DNA from: Cryobacterium levicorallinum
GTDB taxonomy: Bacteria > Actinomycetota > Actinomycetes > Actinomycetales > Microbacteriaceae
NCBI RefSeq assembly: GCF_004402405.1
Contig: NZ_SOFE01000008.1
Location: 150,371 to 214,370, forward strand
Length of the DNA stretch: 64,000 nucleotides
Direction: 5' to 3'
The notes below the pieces were generated by a model, which searched no databases, was not told the DNA's origin, and saw only the letters and a program-made list of their open reading frames with translations. A program made the translations under genes and the position numbers. Below, in pieces: positions 54,876-64,000 of this stretch (the stretch's first letter is position 1; each line of letters begins with the position of its first letter).

Positions 54876-56197
54876 GGAGCGACCACAGTGGCGTCACTCC
54901 CGAACCGGGTGGCGACCACGCGTTCCAACTGGGCGCGCAGTAGATCCAACTCAATCCGGTCCACCATTTCGTGTACAAACGCGTAGATGAGCAGGCCCCT
55001 GGCCGCTTCCAGCGGGATGGCACGCGTCTGAAGATAGAGCAGAGCCTCCTCATCCATTTGGCCCACCGCAGCACCGTGCGTGCACTTCACATCATCGGTA
55101 TAGATTTCCAGCCGGGGCCTGGTGTCGACTTCGGCGCGGTCGGAGAGCAGTAAGTTCTTGTTCTTCTGGTTCGCATCGGTACCGTCAGCGCCATGACGAA
55201 CCATAATGTGACCGTTGAACACACCGTGTGCCCGGCCGTCCAACACTCCCTTATACAGCTGGTGGCTGGTGCAGTCGGTCGCGGCGTGATCGACGAAGAT
55301 CGTGTTGTCGTGGAGTTGATCGCCCTGGGGCAGGTAGACGCCGTCGAGGCTGACCTCGGCGCCGACGCCATCCAGTTGAACTCGCACCTCGTGCCGGGCG
55401 ATGCTGGCGCCGAGCATGATGGAACGGGAAGAGAATCGGCTGCCCCGCCCTTGCCGCACGGACAGCAGCGCCACATGGAAAGCACTCGTCGGCTCGTTTT
55501 GCACCTTGTAGTGCTCAATGTGGGCGTCTTCGGCGAGGAGGAGTTCGGTGACGGCGTTGGTGCAATACACGTCGGAATCGATCCCGGCGTAGGTCTCGAC
55601 GATCGTGGCACGAGAGTCAGAATCGGCGATTATCACCGAACGTGGACTGGATATCAGCGGGACTCCACCGGTGTCGGAGAAGTAGACCAGCTGAATCGGC
55701 TCGTCCACGATGGTGCCGCTGGGAAGATGAATGAATGCGCCATCCTCGGCCAGAGCGTCATTGAACGCTGCGAAGGCGTGACGCACTCCCGGTGCATGCG
55801 CAAAAAAGGGTTCGAGGCGATCAGGCCCGGCTGCCAGCACCGCGGCCAGGGTCGTGACGACTGCACCGGCCGGCACCCCGGTCACTCGCGAGAATTCGGA
55901 CGAGAAATGGCCGTTGACGAAGACCAACCGTGGACCACCGAGATCGACCGCTGCCTCGTCGATCATTTCTGCCGTCACCCGGCTGCCGGATGCCACGGTG
56001 GCGGCATCGAACGGTACGGCGAGGATCGGGGCCAACCCGGTGTATTTCCAGTCCTCATCCTTGTGGGTCGGGAAGCCGTGCTCACCCACCCACTGGAGGG
56101 CGGCTACCCGCGCCTCGGCGAGCCAGGCGGGATCACGCGCGCCGAGCCGAGGTTCGAAGCCAGCGAGCACTCCGCTGGCCGCGCTCAGAACGGTCAT
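54872..56197 (-). CDS. sufD: SufD, scaffold complex subunit
   Basis: A 441-residue beta-helix protein of the SufBC2D scaffold. N-terminal EARVAALQWVGEHGFPTHKD then EDWKYT, the family core (STIMLGASIARHEVRVQLDG-like, GVYLPQGDQLHDNTIFVDHA) and the conserved C-terminal CTHGAAVGQMDEEALLYLQT and RGLLIYAFVHEMVDRI. The His in CTHGA is the residue associated with cluster or iron acquisition. Overlaps sufC and sufU by four bases each. Confidence 0.95.
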   Translation of the reverse strand: MTVLSAASGVLAGFEPRLGARDPAWLAEARVAALQWVGEHGFPTHKDEDWKYTGLAPILAVPFDAATVASGSRVTAEMIDEAAVDLGGPRLVFVNGHFSSEFSRVTGVPAGAVVTTLAAVLAAGPDRLEPFFAHAPGVRHAFAAFNDALAEDGAFIHLPSGTIVDEPIQLVYFSDTGGVPLISSPRSVIIADSDSRATIVETYAGIDSDVYCTNAVTELLLAEDAHIEHYKVQNEPTSAFHVALLSVRQGRGSRFSSRSIMLGASIARHEVRVQLDGVGAEVSLDGVYLPQGDQLHDNTIFVDHAATDCTSHQLYKGVLDGRAHGVFNGHIMVRHGADGTDANQKNKNLLLSDRAEVDTRPRLEIYTDDVKCTHGAAVGQMDEEALLYLQTRAIPLEAARGLLIYAFVHEMVDRIELDLLRAQLERVVATRFGSDATVVAP

Positions 56198-56970
56198 CGC
56201 AATATCCCGGCCGTGCTCAATCGATCTGCGTCAGCTTCCTGCGTACCGGTGTAGCCATGCGCTTCGAGCTCGACGGCCAGGTCCTTGCCCCCGGAACGCA
56301 CGATCCGGCCGGCGGTCATCACGTGCACCTGGTCGGGCACGATGTAGTCCAAAAGGCGCTGGTGGTGCGTGATGACGAGCATGCTGCGGCCTTCGCTCCG
56401 GAGTGCGTTCACCCCGCTGGCGACCACCCTCAGAGCGTCGATGTCCAAACCGGAGTCGGTCTCATCCAAAATCGCGAGTTTGGGTTCCAGGATCGCCATT
56501 TGCAGGATCTCGTTGCGTTTCTTTTCACCGCCGGAGAATCCTTCGTTGACCGAGCGATTCATGAAGGTCTGGTCCATCTCAACGAGCTTCATCTTCTCCT
56601 GAGCCAGCGCCAGAAAGTCCACCGGATCCAGTTCTTCTTCTCCACGCTGGCGGCGCAGGGAGTTCAAGGCGGTGCGCATGAAGTACATGTTTCCGACGCC
56701 GGGAATCTCAACCGGATGTTGGAAGGCCAGGAATACACCGGCGGCAGCGCGCTCTTCCGGTGACAAGGTCAGCAGGTCCTGACCCTCATACGTGACGCTG
56801 CCAGAGACCTGGTACCCCTCGCGGCCGATCAATACACTGGCCAAGGTGCTTTTTCCCGAACCGTTCGGGCCCATGATCGCGTGCACCTCACCCGGCTTCA
56901 GTTGCAGGTTCACCCCTCGCAATATTTCTTTGTCCTCGATACTGGCGTGCAGTTCTTCGATTTTCAGCAT
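56194..56970 (-). CDS. sufC: SufC, ATPase of the scaffold complex
   Basis: ABC-type ATPase of 258 residues: Walker A GPNGSGKSTL, FLAFQHPVEIPGVGNMYFM (the SufC-specific Q-loop), signature FSGGEKKRNEILQMAILEPK and Walker B ILDETDSGLDIDAL, ending with the H-loop VITHHQRLL. Its ATP cycle drives conformational change in SufB-SufD. It abuts sufB without a gap. Confidence 0.97.
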   Translation of the reverse strand: MLKIEELHASIEDKEILRGVNLQLKPGEVHAIMGPNGSGKSTLASVLIGREGYQVSGSVTYEGQDLLTLSPEERAAAGVFLAFQHPVEIPGVGNMYFMRTALNSLRRQRGEEELDPVDFLALAQEKMKLVEMDQTFMNRSVNEGFSGGEKKRNEILQMAILEPKLAILDETDSGLDIDALRVVASGVNALRSEGRSMLVITHHQRLLDYIVPDQVHVMTAGRIVRSGGKDLAVELEAHGYTGTQEADADRLSTAGILR

Positions 56971-58433
56971 TAGCCAACGCTTCCTTCCAGGCTTACGGTT
57001 AACAGTTTTTGCGCCTCAACGGCGAATTCCATGGGCAGCATCTTGAAGACTTCACGGCAGAAACCGTTCACAATCATCGACACCGCCTCTTCTTCCGGGA
57101 TACCCCTCTGCCGGCAGTACAGGAGTTGTTCCTCGCCGATTTTGGAGGTCGATGCCTCGTGCTCAACCTGCCCGGTCTGGTTCTTCACCTCGATGTATGG
57201 AAGCGTGTGGGCACCGCTGTCTTTGCCGATCAACAGCGAATCGCACTGGGTGAAGTTGCGGGCTCCGACGGCCGAATGTCGCATGTCCACCAGACCGCGG
57301 TAGGTGTTCTGCCCGTGACCGGCTGAAATAGCCTTCGAGATGATGGTGCTCTTGGTGTTCTTGCCGATGTGCACCATCTTGCTGCCGGTATCCGCTTGCT
57401 GACGTCTGGCCGTCAATGCCACCGAGTAGAACTCGCCGACCGAGTTGTCACCCTTAAGAACCACACCGGGGTACTTCCAGGTGATCGAGGAGCCGGTTTC
57501 CACCTGGGTCCAGGAAATCTTTGCGTTGCGGCCGGAAGCCATGCCCCGTTTGGTGACGAAGTTGTACACGCCGCCCTTGCCGTCGGCATCTCCGGGATAC
57601 CAGTTCTGCACCGTCGAGTACTTGATCTGGGCATCGTCCAGTGCCACCAGCTCAACCACGGCGGCGTGCAGCTGGTTCGTATCACGAACAGGCGCCGTGC
57701 AGCCCTCGAGGTAGCTGACATAAGCGCCCTCTTCGGCAATGATCAGGGTTCGCTCGAACTGGCCGGTGTCGGCGGCGTTGATGCGGAAGTAGGTGGACAG
57801 CTCCATCGGGCAGCGCACGCCCTTGGGGATGTAACAGAACGAACCGTCGGTGAACACCGCCGCGTTCAGGCAGGCGAAGAAGTTGTCGTTGTACGGAACC
57901 ACGGAGCCGAGGTACTGACGCACCAGATCCGGATGCTCCTGAACGGCTTCCGAGAAGGAGCAGAAGATCACTCCAACCTCGGCCAACTTGTCTTTGAACG
58001 TCGTCGCAACCGAGACCGAATCGACGATCGCGTCGACCGCCACGCCACTGAGACGCTCCTGCTCACCGAGCGAAATGCCGAGCTTGTCAAACATCTCCCG
58101 CAGCTCCGGGTCGACCTCGTCCATGCTCTCCACGCGTTTTTTCGGCTTGGGAGCGGCGTAGTAAATGATGTCCTGGTAGTCGACCGGCCCATAGGTGACG
58201 TGCTGCCAGGTCGGTGCCGTGAGCGTGGTCCAGTGCCGGTAGGCACGGAGCCGCCATTCCAACAGCCAATCCGGCTCATTTTTCTTGCTCGAAATCAGCC
58301 GGATGATGTCTTCGTTCAGCCCGCGGGGTGCGACGTCAGTTTCCAGATCGGTCACAAATCCATACTGATATTCCTGGTTCGCTAATTCGCGGACCTCGTC
58401 AGAGATACCAGTCGAGGTTGTGGGTGCACTCAT
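56970..58433 (-). CDS. sufB: SufB, Fe-S scaffold subunit
   Basis: A 487-residue scaffold on which nascent clusters form. Typical segments: [20 protein letters not shown] near the N-terminus, [24 protein letters not shown] ([19 protein letters not shown]), [40 protein letters not shown] and [20 protein letters not shown]. These include the Cys ligands proposed for cluster assembly. It follows fdxA by 50 bases. Confidence 0.97.
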   Translation of the reverse strand: MSAPTTSTGISDEVRELANQEYQYGFVTDLETDVAPRGLNEDIIRLISSKKNEPDWLLEWRLRAYRHWTTLTAPTWQHVTYGPVDYQDIIYYAAPKPKKRVESMDEVDPELREMFDKLGISLGEQERLSGVAVDAIVDSVSVATTFKDKLAEVGVIFCSFSEAVQEHPDLVRQYLGSVVPYNDNFFACLNAAVFTDGSFCYIPKGVRCPMELSTYFRINAADTGQFERTLIIAEEGAYVSYLEGCTAPVRDTNQLHAAVVELVALDDAQIKYSTVQNWYPGDADGKGGVYNFVTKRGMASGRNAKISWTQVETGSSITWKYPGVVLKGDNSVGEFYSVALTARRQQADTGSKMVHIGKNTKSTIISKAISAGHGQNTYRGLVDMRHSAVGARNFTQCDSLLIGKDSGAHTLPYIEVKNQTGQVEHEASTSKIGEEQLLYCRQRGIPEEEAVSMIVNGFCREVFKMLPMEFAVEAQKLLTVSLEGSVG

Positions 58434-58483
58434 TTCGTCTCCATGTCAGTTGTTGTTGGCTGCGAGCAGCCCGATCGTTTCGG

Positions 58484-60938
<2,455 letters not shown>

Positions 60939-60952
60939 GACATAAGCATGTC
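60939..60952. promoter_or_regulatory. Palindrome before sufR, probable SufR operator
   Basis: GACAT-AAGC-ATGTC is a perfect inverted repeat directly adjoining the sufR start codon. The leader must be very short or absent, so a protein bound here would block the promoter or the transcript start of the whole suf operon. Confidence 0.6.
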
Positions 60953-61055
60953 CTAATTCAGCTCGGCTGGCAAGTCAACGCGCCGGTCCACTGTCTGGCA
61001 GCAACTAGAGTCGAGCAGGCGGTTGGGTCATTACCCTCGAATCAAAGGAGAACGC

Positions 61056-62039
61056 GTGCTTTTTCGCCAACTGGAATATTTTGTCGCTGTCGCACGGGAA
61101 CGACACTTCGCGCACGCCGCTGCGGCCTGTCACGTTTCCCAGCCCGCCCTTTCCGCGGGAATCAGCAAGCTGGAGCAGGAGCTCAATGTCTCACTGATCA
61201 ACCGTGGTCATGCTTTTGAGGGGTTGACCCCGGAGGGCGAACTGTTGGTGATGTGGGCCAAACGGATTGTGGCGGAGCGTGACGCGCTCAAGGCGGAGGT
61301 TCACGCTCTCAAATCCGGCGTGACCGGTGTACTGCGTCTTGGCGTCGTGCCCAGCGCATCGACAACGGTCGCGCTACCGGTTGCGGCGTTCTGTGCCGCG
61401 CATCCGCTGGTCAAGGTACAGATCAAGTCGGGCCTGTCGTCAACCGAAATCGCACACCGATTGCATGACTTCGAGTTGGATGCTGGCGTGACGTACGTCG
61501 ACGCTAGCGACGACCCGGGGCTCGATGTCGTGCCCCTCTACGAGGAGCGCTACGTGCTGATTGCCTCTGAAATGCTCATACCGGACATTTCCACCTCCAT
61601 GTCGTGGGTGCAGGCATCCCGATTACCACTTGCCGTGTTAACGACGAAAATGCGCAGTAGACAAGTGATCGACGCAGCGTTCGAACGGAACCATGTGCAG
61701 CTGGTGCCTCAGGTAGAGACGGACTCGATCGCGTCCCTCCACGCCCATATGAGGACAGGCCGGTGGGCCAGCATTGTCCCGCACACCTGGGTGCAAACCA
61801 TCACCCCTCCGGCGCGGACACGGATCGTACCGCTGGTCGATCCCGTCGCAACGGCTCGCGTTGTCGTGGCGATCAGTGCGGCCTCGCCCGGTTCGGTTAT
61901 TGCCCGTGCCTTCGCGGCAGTCGCCGCCAAACTCTCGCTCGGCGAATTGTTCGACCAGAGGCTGGGCGAGCTCTTCAACCAGGAGCTCTCAGCTGGCTTT
62001 TCCGCTACGACCGCGCCGACGGCGCCGACGCTTCGATAG
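61056..62039 (+). CDS. LysR-type regulator next to formate dehydrogenase
   Basis: A 327-residue regulator: FRQLEYFVAVARERHFAHAA, SQPALSAGISKLEQELNVSL and the effector domain from LRLGVVPSASTTVALPVAAF. GTG at 61056 has AAAGGAG six bases upstream. It is divergent from sufR (118-base gap) and in line with fdh 121 bases downstream, so control of fdh is the likely job, as in other bacteria where a LysR protein regulates formate use. The C-terminal 25 residues are a Thr/Ala/Pro tail. Confidence 0.88.
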   Translation: MLFRQLEYFVAVARERHFAHAAAACHVSQPALSAGISKLEQELNVSLINRGHAFEGLTPEGELLVMWAKRIVAERDALKAEVHALKSGVTGVLRLGVVPSASTTVALPVAAFCAAHPLVKVQIKSGLSSTEIAHRLHDFELDAGVTYVDASDDPGLDVVPLYEERYVLIASEMLIPDISTSMSWVQASRLPLAVLTTKMRSRQVIDAAFERNHVQLVPQVETDSIASLHAHMRTGRWASIVPHTWVQTITPPARTRIVPLVDPVATARVVVAISAASPGSVIARAFAAVAAKLSLGELFDQRLGELFNQELSAGFSATTAPTAPTLR

Positions 62040-62160
62040 CCGCCAGTTATCGGCCGGTCGATTTCTGGTCTTGGACAGGCCAGCAAAGTGAGGCAGACAC
62101 TGGGTACAGCGCATCAGCCGGGCGGGCACCTGCCAAACCGGCGTCACAGAAAGAGTCCAC

Positions 62161-63348
62161 ATGGCCAAGATTCTTCTCGTCCTCTACCCAGATTCCGTCA
62201 CCGGGTACCCGCCGCAGTACGCACGCGACAGCATCCCTGTACTTGATGGCTACCCAGATGGTCAGACACTGCCGAGCCCTTCCGCCATCGACTTCACCCC
62301 CGGTGCACTCCTGGGATCGGTTTCCGGCGAACTCGGTCTGCGCAGGTTCCTGGAAGCTGCCGGACACGAATTGGTGGTCACCTCGGACAAGGACGGTCCG
62401 AATTCGGTATTCGAACGCGAGCTCGTGAGCGCTGACATCGTGATTTCCCAACCATTCTGGCCCGCCTATTTGACCGCAGAAAGGATCGCGAAGGCGCCAA
62501 AATTGAAGCTCGCGATCACGGCCGGCATCGGTTCGGATCACGTTGATCTCGACGCAGCAATCAGCCACGGTATCACCGTGGTCGAGGAGACCTATAGCAA
62601 CAGCATCAGTGTCGCCGAGCACGCTGTCATGCAAGTCCTCGCTCTCGTTCGCAACTACCTTCCCTCGCACGAGTGGGTCGTCAATGGTGGCTGGAACATA
62701 TCCGACAGCGTCGAGCGCGCCTATGACCTCGAAGGAATGAACGTCGGTGTCATCGCGGCCGGCCGCATCGGTCGTGCCGTTCTGCGCCGACTCGCACCCT
62801 TTGATGTTCGCCTGCACTACACCGACAAGAACAGGCTGTCCCCCGAAATCGAGCGCGAACTTGGGCTGACCTTCCACCCGGATGCGGCCTCGCTCGTGAG
62901 GGCCGTCGACGTTGTATCGATCCATGCACCGCTGCATCCGGAGACGTATCACCTCTTCAACGATGCCCTGATCTCGTCAATGAAACGAGGCTCCTACATC
63001 GTGAACACGGCCCGAGCCGAGATCACCGACCGTGACGCGATCGTTCGCGCGTTGGAGTCCGGGCAACTCGCTGGATATGCCGGCGACGTCTGGTATCCGC
63101 AGCCGCCAGCGGCCGACCACCCCTGGCGCACGATGCCGCACAACGGCATGACCCCCCACGTGTCCGGGTCGACTCTGTCCGCTCAGGCTCGCTACGCCGC
63201 AGGTACCCGGGAGATTCTCGAAGACTGGTTCGCCGATCGACCTATTCGGGAGGAATATCTCATCGTCAACGGCGGTCAACTTGCTGGCGTTGGTGCTGCC
63301 TCCTACACGGCCGGCGGTGAGTCGAGCCCCGGCAGTGGCGGTAAGTAA
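62161..63348 (+). CDS. fdh: NAD-dependent formate dehydrogenase
   Basis: Metal-free D-2-hydroxyacid-dehydrogenase-type enzyme oxidising formate to CO2 with NAD. The 395-residue length matches bacterial and yeast FDH (about 400). Active-site parts: formate-binding ISQPFWPAYLTAERI, AITAGIGSDHVDL, NNISVAEH-type helix (SNSISVAEHAVMQVLAL), the NAD loop VGVIAAGRIGRAVL, YTDKNRLSPE with the NAD-specifying Asp, catalytic Arg in NTARAEITDRD and His in MTPHVSGSTL. The end (EEYLIVNGGQLAGVGAASY) is that of the long FDH subgroup. Confidence 0.96.
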   Translation: MAKILLVLYPDSVTGYPPQYARDSIPVLDGYPDGQTLPSPSAIDFTPGALLGSVSGELGLRRFLEAAGHELVVTSDKDGPNSVFERELVSADIVISQPFWPAYLTAERIAKAPKLKLAITAGIGSDHVDLDAAISHGITVVEETYSNSISVAEHAVMQVLALVRNYLPSHEWVVNGGWNISDSVERAYDLEGMNVGVIAAGRIGRAVLRRLAPFDVRLHYTDKNRLSPEIERELGLTFHPDAASLVRAVDVVSIHAPLHPETYHLFNDALISSMKRGSYIVNTARAEITDRDAIVRALESGQLAGYAGDVWYPQPPAADHPWRTMPHNGMTPHVSGSTLSAQARYAAGTREILEDWFADRPIREEYLIVNGGQLAGVGAASYTAGGESSPGSGGK

Positions 63349-63377
63349 GACAGCGAGAGCACCGATGTAGTCCTGGG

Positions 63378-63414
63378 GAAGGCCGCGGTGACTGCCCTGT
63401 CGCTGGCGGCCTTC
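63378..63414 (+). terminator. Hairpin after fdh
   Basis: GAAGGCCGC (63378-63386) and GCGGCCTTC (63406-63414) pair perfectly, with only a short T-rich end (TTACGT). It lies 30 bases behind the fdh stop. Confidence 0.55.
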
Positions 63415-63476
63415 TTACGTCCGCAGCATCACGCCGCGCCACGTCACCCAGCCGCACCAGGCAGCCCCGGCTGCCC

Positions 63477-63504
63477 CAACGTCGCAACGTCGCAACGTCG
63501 CAAC
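63477..63504. repeat. 8-bp tandem repeat before the OFA transporter
   Basis: CAACGTCG occurs three times in tandem and is followed by CAAC, ending eight bases before the AAGGAAG ribosome site of the next gene. Confidence 0.85.
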
Positions 63505-63523
63505 TATAACAAGGAAGTTATCA

Positions 63524-63916
63524 ATGAGCTGGCTCGATCGAGAACGTACCATTGCTCGTCCTGGATTCAACCGGTGGTTGATCCCGCCAGCGGCCCTCGC
63601 TGTGCACCTATGCATTGGCCAAGTGTATGCATCCAGCGTATACAAGACCGCTTTAGTGGAGCATTTTGACGCCAGCCTGACCCAAATCGGCGTGATTTTC
63701 TCCATCGCCATAGTTATGCTCGGATTGTCGGCCGCCTTCATGGGCACCTGGGTCGACACGAACGGTCCGCGCAAGGCAATGTTCGTGGCGGCATTGTTCT
63801 GGTCTGGCGGGTTCATGATCGGATCTGTGGGCATTTTCAGCCACCAATTGTGGCTCGTGTACCTCGGTTACGGCTTTATCGGGGGGATTGGCCGCGGCAA
63901 AGTCATATGGTCGTAG
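63524..63916 (+). pseudogene. OFA-family (oxalate/formate antiporter type) MFS gene, truncated
   Basis: AAGGAAG and ATG at 63524 open a typical OxlT-like N-terminus: GFNRWLIPPAALAVHLCIGQ, then VYASSVYKTALVEHF, GTWVDTNGPRKAMF in loop 2-3 and WLVYLGYGFIGGIG in helix 4. Just after GGIGRG the reading is replaced by KVIWS and a TAG at 63914, where intact relatives continue for some 300 residues. The frame breaks at the point where an insertion sequence appears to begin. It lies behind fdh, consistent with formate or oxalate transport before the disruption. Confidence 0.8.
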
Positions 63917-63942
63917 CAACGCTCTAGTGATTGGAGCGTTTT

Positions 63943-64000
63943 ATGGTCAAGTTGTTTCCGCCGAATACTCGCACTGAGTTCATTGATCTCGTGTGTGCGG
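63943..64000 (+). CDS. Start of a probable IS transposase (cut by window edge)
   Basis: Nineteen codons, MVKLFPPNTRTEFIDLVCA, resembling the N-terminus of IS3-type OrfA helix-turn-helix proteins. An AACGCTC/GAGCGTT inverted repeat lies in the 25 bases before it. The call rests on this short match and on the interruption of the transporter gene just upstream; the IS family is uncertain. Confidence 0.45.
   Translation, partial: MVKLFPPNTRTEFIDLVCA

Overview
The window is high-GC DNA with tightly packed genes and frequent 4-base start/stop overlaps. Several features point to an actinobacterium of the order Micrococcales, most likely the family Microbacteriaceae (a Cryobacterium-like genus would fit). 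These are a DUF3039 gene, a class E (LAXTG) sortase substrate, an actinobacterial Tad pilus locus, a SufR-led suf operon, the order prfB-ftsE-ftsX-smpB-ssrA, and a tmRNA tag ending in DFALAA. The genus is an inference; no rRNA is present.

Layout. 1-1.8 kb: two crotonase-fold genes of acyl-CoA/valine breakdown. 1.9-5.0 kb: a small accessory patch with a wall-anchored LAXTG surface protein, a HicAB module whose toxin gene is frameshifted, an orphan excisionase-like HTH gene with an inverted-repeat operator, and tRNA-Lys. 5.1-11.4 kb: hisN-like phosphatase with a serine microsatellite, TRIC channel, nsrR-hmp nitric-oxide defence pair, CYTH/CHAD protein, TerC. 11.5-20.7 kb: a complete aerobic CO dehydrogenase cluster, coxM-S-L-(xdhC::YHS)-D-E-G-xdhC, whose large subunit carries the form I motif AYACSFR. 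20.9-26 kb: PIG-L deacetylase, tmRNA, smpB, ftsX, ftsE, prfB. 26-29.9 kb: transporters, a deazaflavin-type oxidoreductase and a pentapeptide-like protein. 30.3-34.9 kb: Tad/Flp pilus operon. 35-38.4 kb: 3-hydroxybutyrate-type dehydrogenase plus MHS transporter, divergent from a LysR gene. 38.4-48.5 kb: housekeeping (tRNA-Leu, DedA, CDF, rdgB-rph-murI, pncB, an ABC exporter, a nucleotidyltransferase). 48.6-50.0 kb: an IS4-type element whose transposase has an amber codon. 50-61 kb: MFS transporter, idi, and a nine-gene Fe-S assembly operon read leftward from sufR to ygfZ. 61-64 kb: LysR, NAD-formate dehydrogenase, and an oxalate/formate-type MFS gene cut off in its fourth helix, followed by what looks like another IS.

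How the parts fit. CO dehydrogenase and formate dehydrogenase together suggest that the organism draws electrons from one-carbon compounds. The suf operon would supply clusters for CoxS, SufR, NsrR and the embedded ferredoxin. The most notable points are the form I cox cluster with a YHS metal-binding domain fused to its XdhC-type maturation protein; a YgfZ that has lost its signature cysteine; a histone-tail-like extension on an ABC ATPase; and a 57-bp palindromic element found behind two unrelated surface-structure loci with compensating stem changes.
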